Positions 6,113 to 6,654 of a DNA stretch of 6,654 nt are shown here, in pieces. Each line of letters opens with the position of its first letter. Positions within the stretch are counted from its first letter, which is position 1. The notes beneath the pieces were generated by a model, which was given only the letters and a program-made list of their open reading frames with translations, did not search any database and was not told the DNA's origin. The DNA comes from an uncultured Rhodospirillaceae bacterium. Its GTDB lineage: Bacteria > Pseudomonadota > Alphaproteobacteria > Rhodospirillales > UBA2165. The position numbers and the translations under genes were made by a program. The DNA lies in contig CAJWIB010000154.1 in the NCBI GenBank assembly GCA_913041095.1, forward strand, positions 1 to 6,654. Reading direction: 5' to 3'.

Positions 6113-6457
6113 TTATGACGAAGATTGATCCTTGGTAAAATCGCGTTCACAGAACATATCGTAGAGCACGGAGATAAGCGGCCGAATGTCTTTTTCGGAC
6201 AAGCTATAATTAATAACCGTGCCTTCCCGCCGCGTCTTCACCAGGCCTTCTTTTTTAAGCCAGGTGAGATGCTGAGAAAGATTAGCCGGCGAAACGCCGA
6301 TACTTTCACTAAGCTCGCCCGCGGTCCACTCGTCGGCAATCAGGTGACATAAAACCAATATTCGGTTTCGATTGGCTATGGATTTCAAAAACGTCGCTGC
6401 TTTGTCGGCGTTGTTTTCCATAGCAAGTTGTTCAGCTTTTTCTTCCATAGTTTCCAT
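6113..6457 (-). CDS. ArsR-family persulfide-sensing repressor (SqrR/BigR/SoxR type)
   Basis: This 114-residue winged-helix regulator is of the ArsR family. The recognition region covers about 43-68 (WTAGELSESIGVSPANLSQHLTWLKK), followed by the wing around 73-86 (VKTRREGTVINYSL). The metal-binding ELCVCDL motif of ArsR/SmtB proteins is absent. Instead there are exactly two cysteines, Cys37 in Arg-Ile-Leu-Val-Leu-Cys-His-Leu and Cys103 in Tyr-Asp-Met-Phe-Cys. Their contexts and 66-residue separation are those of the dithiol in SqrR and BigR, which forms a polysulfide bridge and releases DNA when persulfides rise. It probably represses its own gene and sulfur genes nearby. A perfect inverted repeat lies in its promoter. 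It is convergent with tusA, 54 bases apart, and divergent from the membrane protein gene. Starts at Met1 or Met4 are both possible; no strong ribosome site decides. Confidence 0.9.
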   Translation of the reverse strand: METMEEKAEQLAMENNADKAATFLKSIANRNRILVLCHLIADEWTAGELSESIGVSPANLSQHLTWLKKEGLVKTRREGTVINYSLSEKDIRPLISVLYDMFCERDFTKDQSSS

Positions 6458-6470
6458 TTTAGTTAATTAG

Positions 6471-6497
6471 ATAATAATGTAAACTAACTTACATCAA
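6471..6497 (-). promoter_or_regulatory. Candidate autoregulated promoter of the arsR-type gene
   Basis: On the minus strand TTGATG (6497-6492) and TATTAT (6476-6471) flank a 15-base spacer, slightly shorter than usual. The perfect inverted repeat ATGTAA-N6-TTACAT (6477-6494) covers the whole spacer. This is the usual operator placement for a self-repressing ArsR protein. The same site lies 47 bases before the divergent membrane protein gene and could control both. Confidence 0.5.
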
Positions 6498-6531
6498 CGC
6501 GGCCAGATAAATTTACCATATGACCCATCCA

Positions 6532-6537
6532 GGGAGA
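6532..6537 (+). promoter_or_regulatory. Ribosome binding site of the final gene
   Basis: GGGAGA lies 4 bases before the ATG at 6542. It supports that start over the ATG at 6520, which is in another frame and stops after nine codons. Confidence 0.6.
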
Positions 6538-6541
6538 CATT

Positions 6542-6654
6542 ATGAGTAAACGTTATACATCAAATTCGGAATACCTGGAAACTTTCTGGAAGATTTGCGA
6601 GGCACCTACTAATAAACTTAAATGGCTATTTGTTGCTGTAATCCTGCTCACATC
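6542..6654 (+). CDS. N-terminal fragment of a putative membrane protein (3' end cut by window)
   Basis: Only 37 codons are visible. A hydrophilic stretch of about 27 residues with one cysteine (Lys-Ile-Cys19-Glu) is followed by the start of a hydrophobic segment, WLFVAVILLT, that looks like a first transmembrane helix preceded by Lys-Leu-Lys. I do not recognise the family from this fragment. The position, divergent from a SqrR/SoxR-like gene across a palindromic operator and near tusA, is one where YeeE/YedE (SoxT-type) sulfur-compound permeases or other sulfide-responsive membrane proteins are found. That is inference from context only. The start is supported by a good ribosome binding site. 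Confidence 0.6.
   Translation, partial: MSKRYTSNSEYLETFWKICEAPTNKLKWLFVAVILLT

Noticed and set aside
6100..6121. TCGTC ... GACGA inverted repeat as a terminator between tusA and the regulator
   Set aside because: The stem is only five pairs with a 12-base loop, has no T tract on either side, and its right arm is in the regulator's coding region.
6520..6549. Nine-codon ORF before the final membrane protein gene as a leader peptide
   Set aside because: It has no ribosome site of its own, overlaps the true start, and shows no regulatory codon run or hairpin.

Overview
The window is a sulfur-oxidation (Sox) gene cluster from a Gram-negative, probably proteobacterial, lithotroph. Evidence for this is a run of recognisable periplasmic Sox proteins with Sec or Tat export signals, a flavocytochrome c sulfide dehydrogenase-type flavoprotein, TusA, and an ArsR-family regulator of the SqrR/BigR/SoxR persulfide-sensing kind. 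The soxZ-soxA-soxB order and this regulator type are common in Alphaproteobacteria, but the window cannot settle the lineage. Base composition is moderate in the genes and clearly AT-rich between them. I see no mobile element, CRISPR, rRNA or tRNA.

Left block, plus strand (1-3586): the 3' end of soxZ, then soxA (diheme thiosulfate-binding cytochrome subunit), a probable intrinsic terminator, soxB (dimanganese sulfate thiol esterase), and a ccdA/soxV-type thiol-disulfide membrane transporter. SoxZ (with SoxY, outside the window) carries the sulfur intermediate. SoxAX loads thiosulfate onto SoxY, SoxB releases sulfate, and SoxV brings reducing power across the membrane. soxCD is not next to soxB.

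Middle block, minus strand (3583-5626): a Tat-exported FCSD/SoxF-type flavoprotein, followed in its own transcription direction by a SoxW-type periplasmic thioredoxin. soxW runs tail-to-tail into soxV with a 4-base overlap of their stop codons, so two likely partners in the same electron relay are convergently transcribed.

Right block (5627-6654): a 207-base AT-rich divergent promoter region, then tusA (cytosolic sulfur carrier, plus strand). The arsR-type regulator is convergent to tusA, and divergent from the regulator is the N-terminal fragment of a membrane protein cut by the window end. AT-rich palindromes lie in the -35/-10 spacers of candidate promoters for soxW, the flavoprotein gene, tusA and the regulator, which suggests a local sulfide or persulfide-responsive regulon. 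The most unusual protein-level observation is in SoxA: the position that in the family usually holds the cysteine axial ligand of the N-terminal heme is a histidine here (His133).
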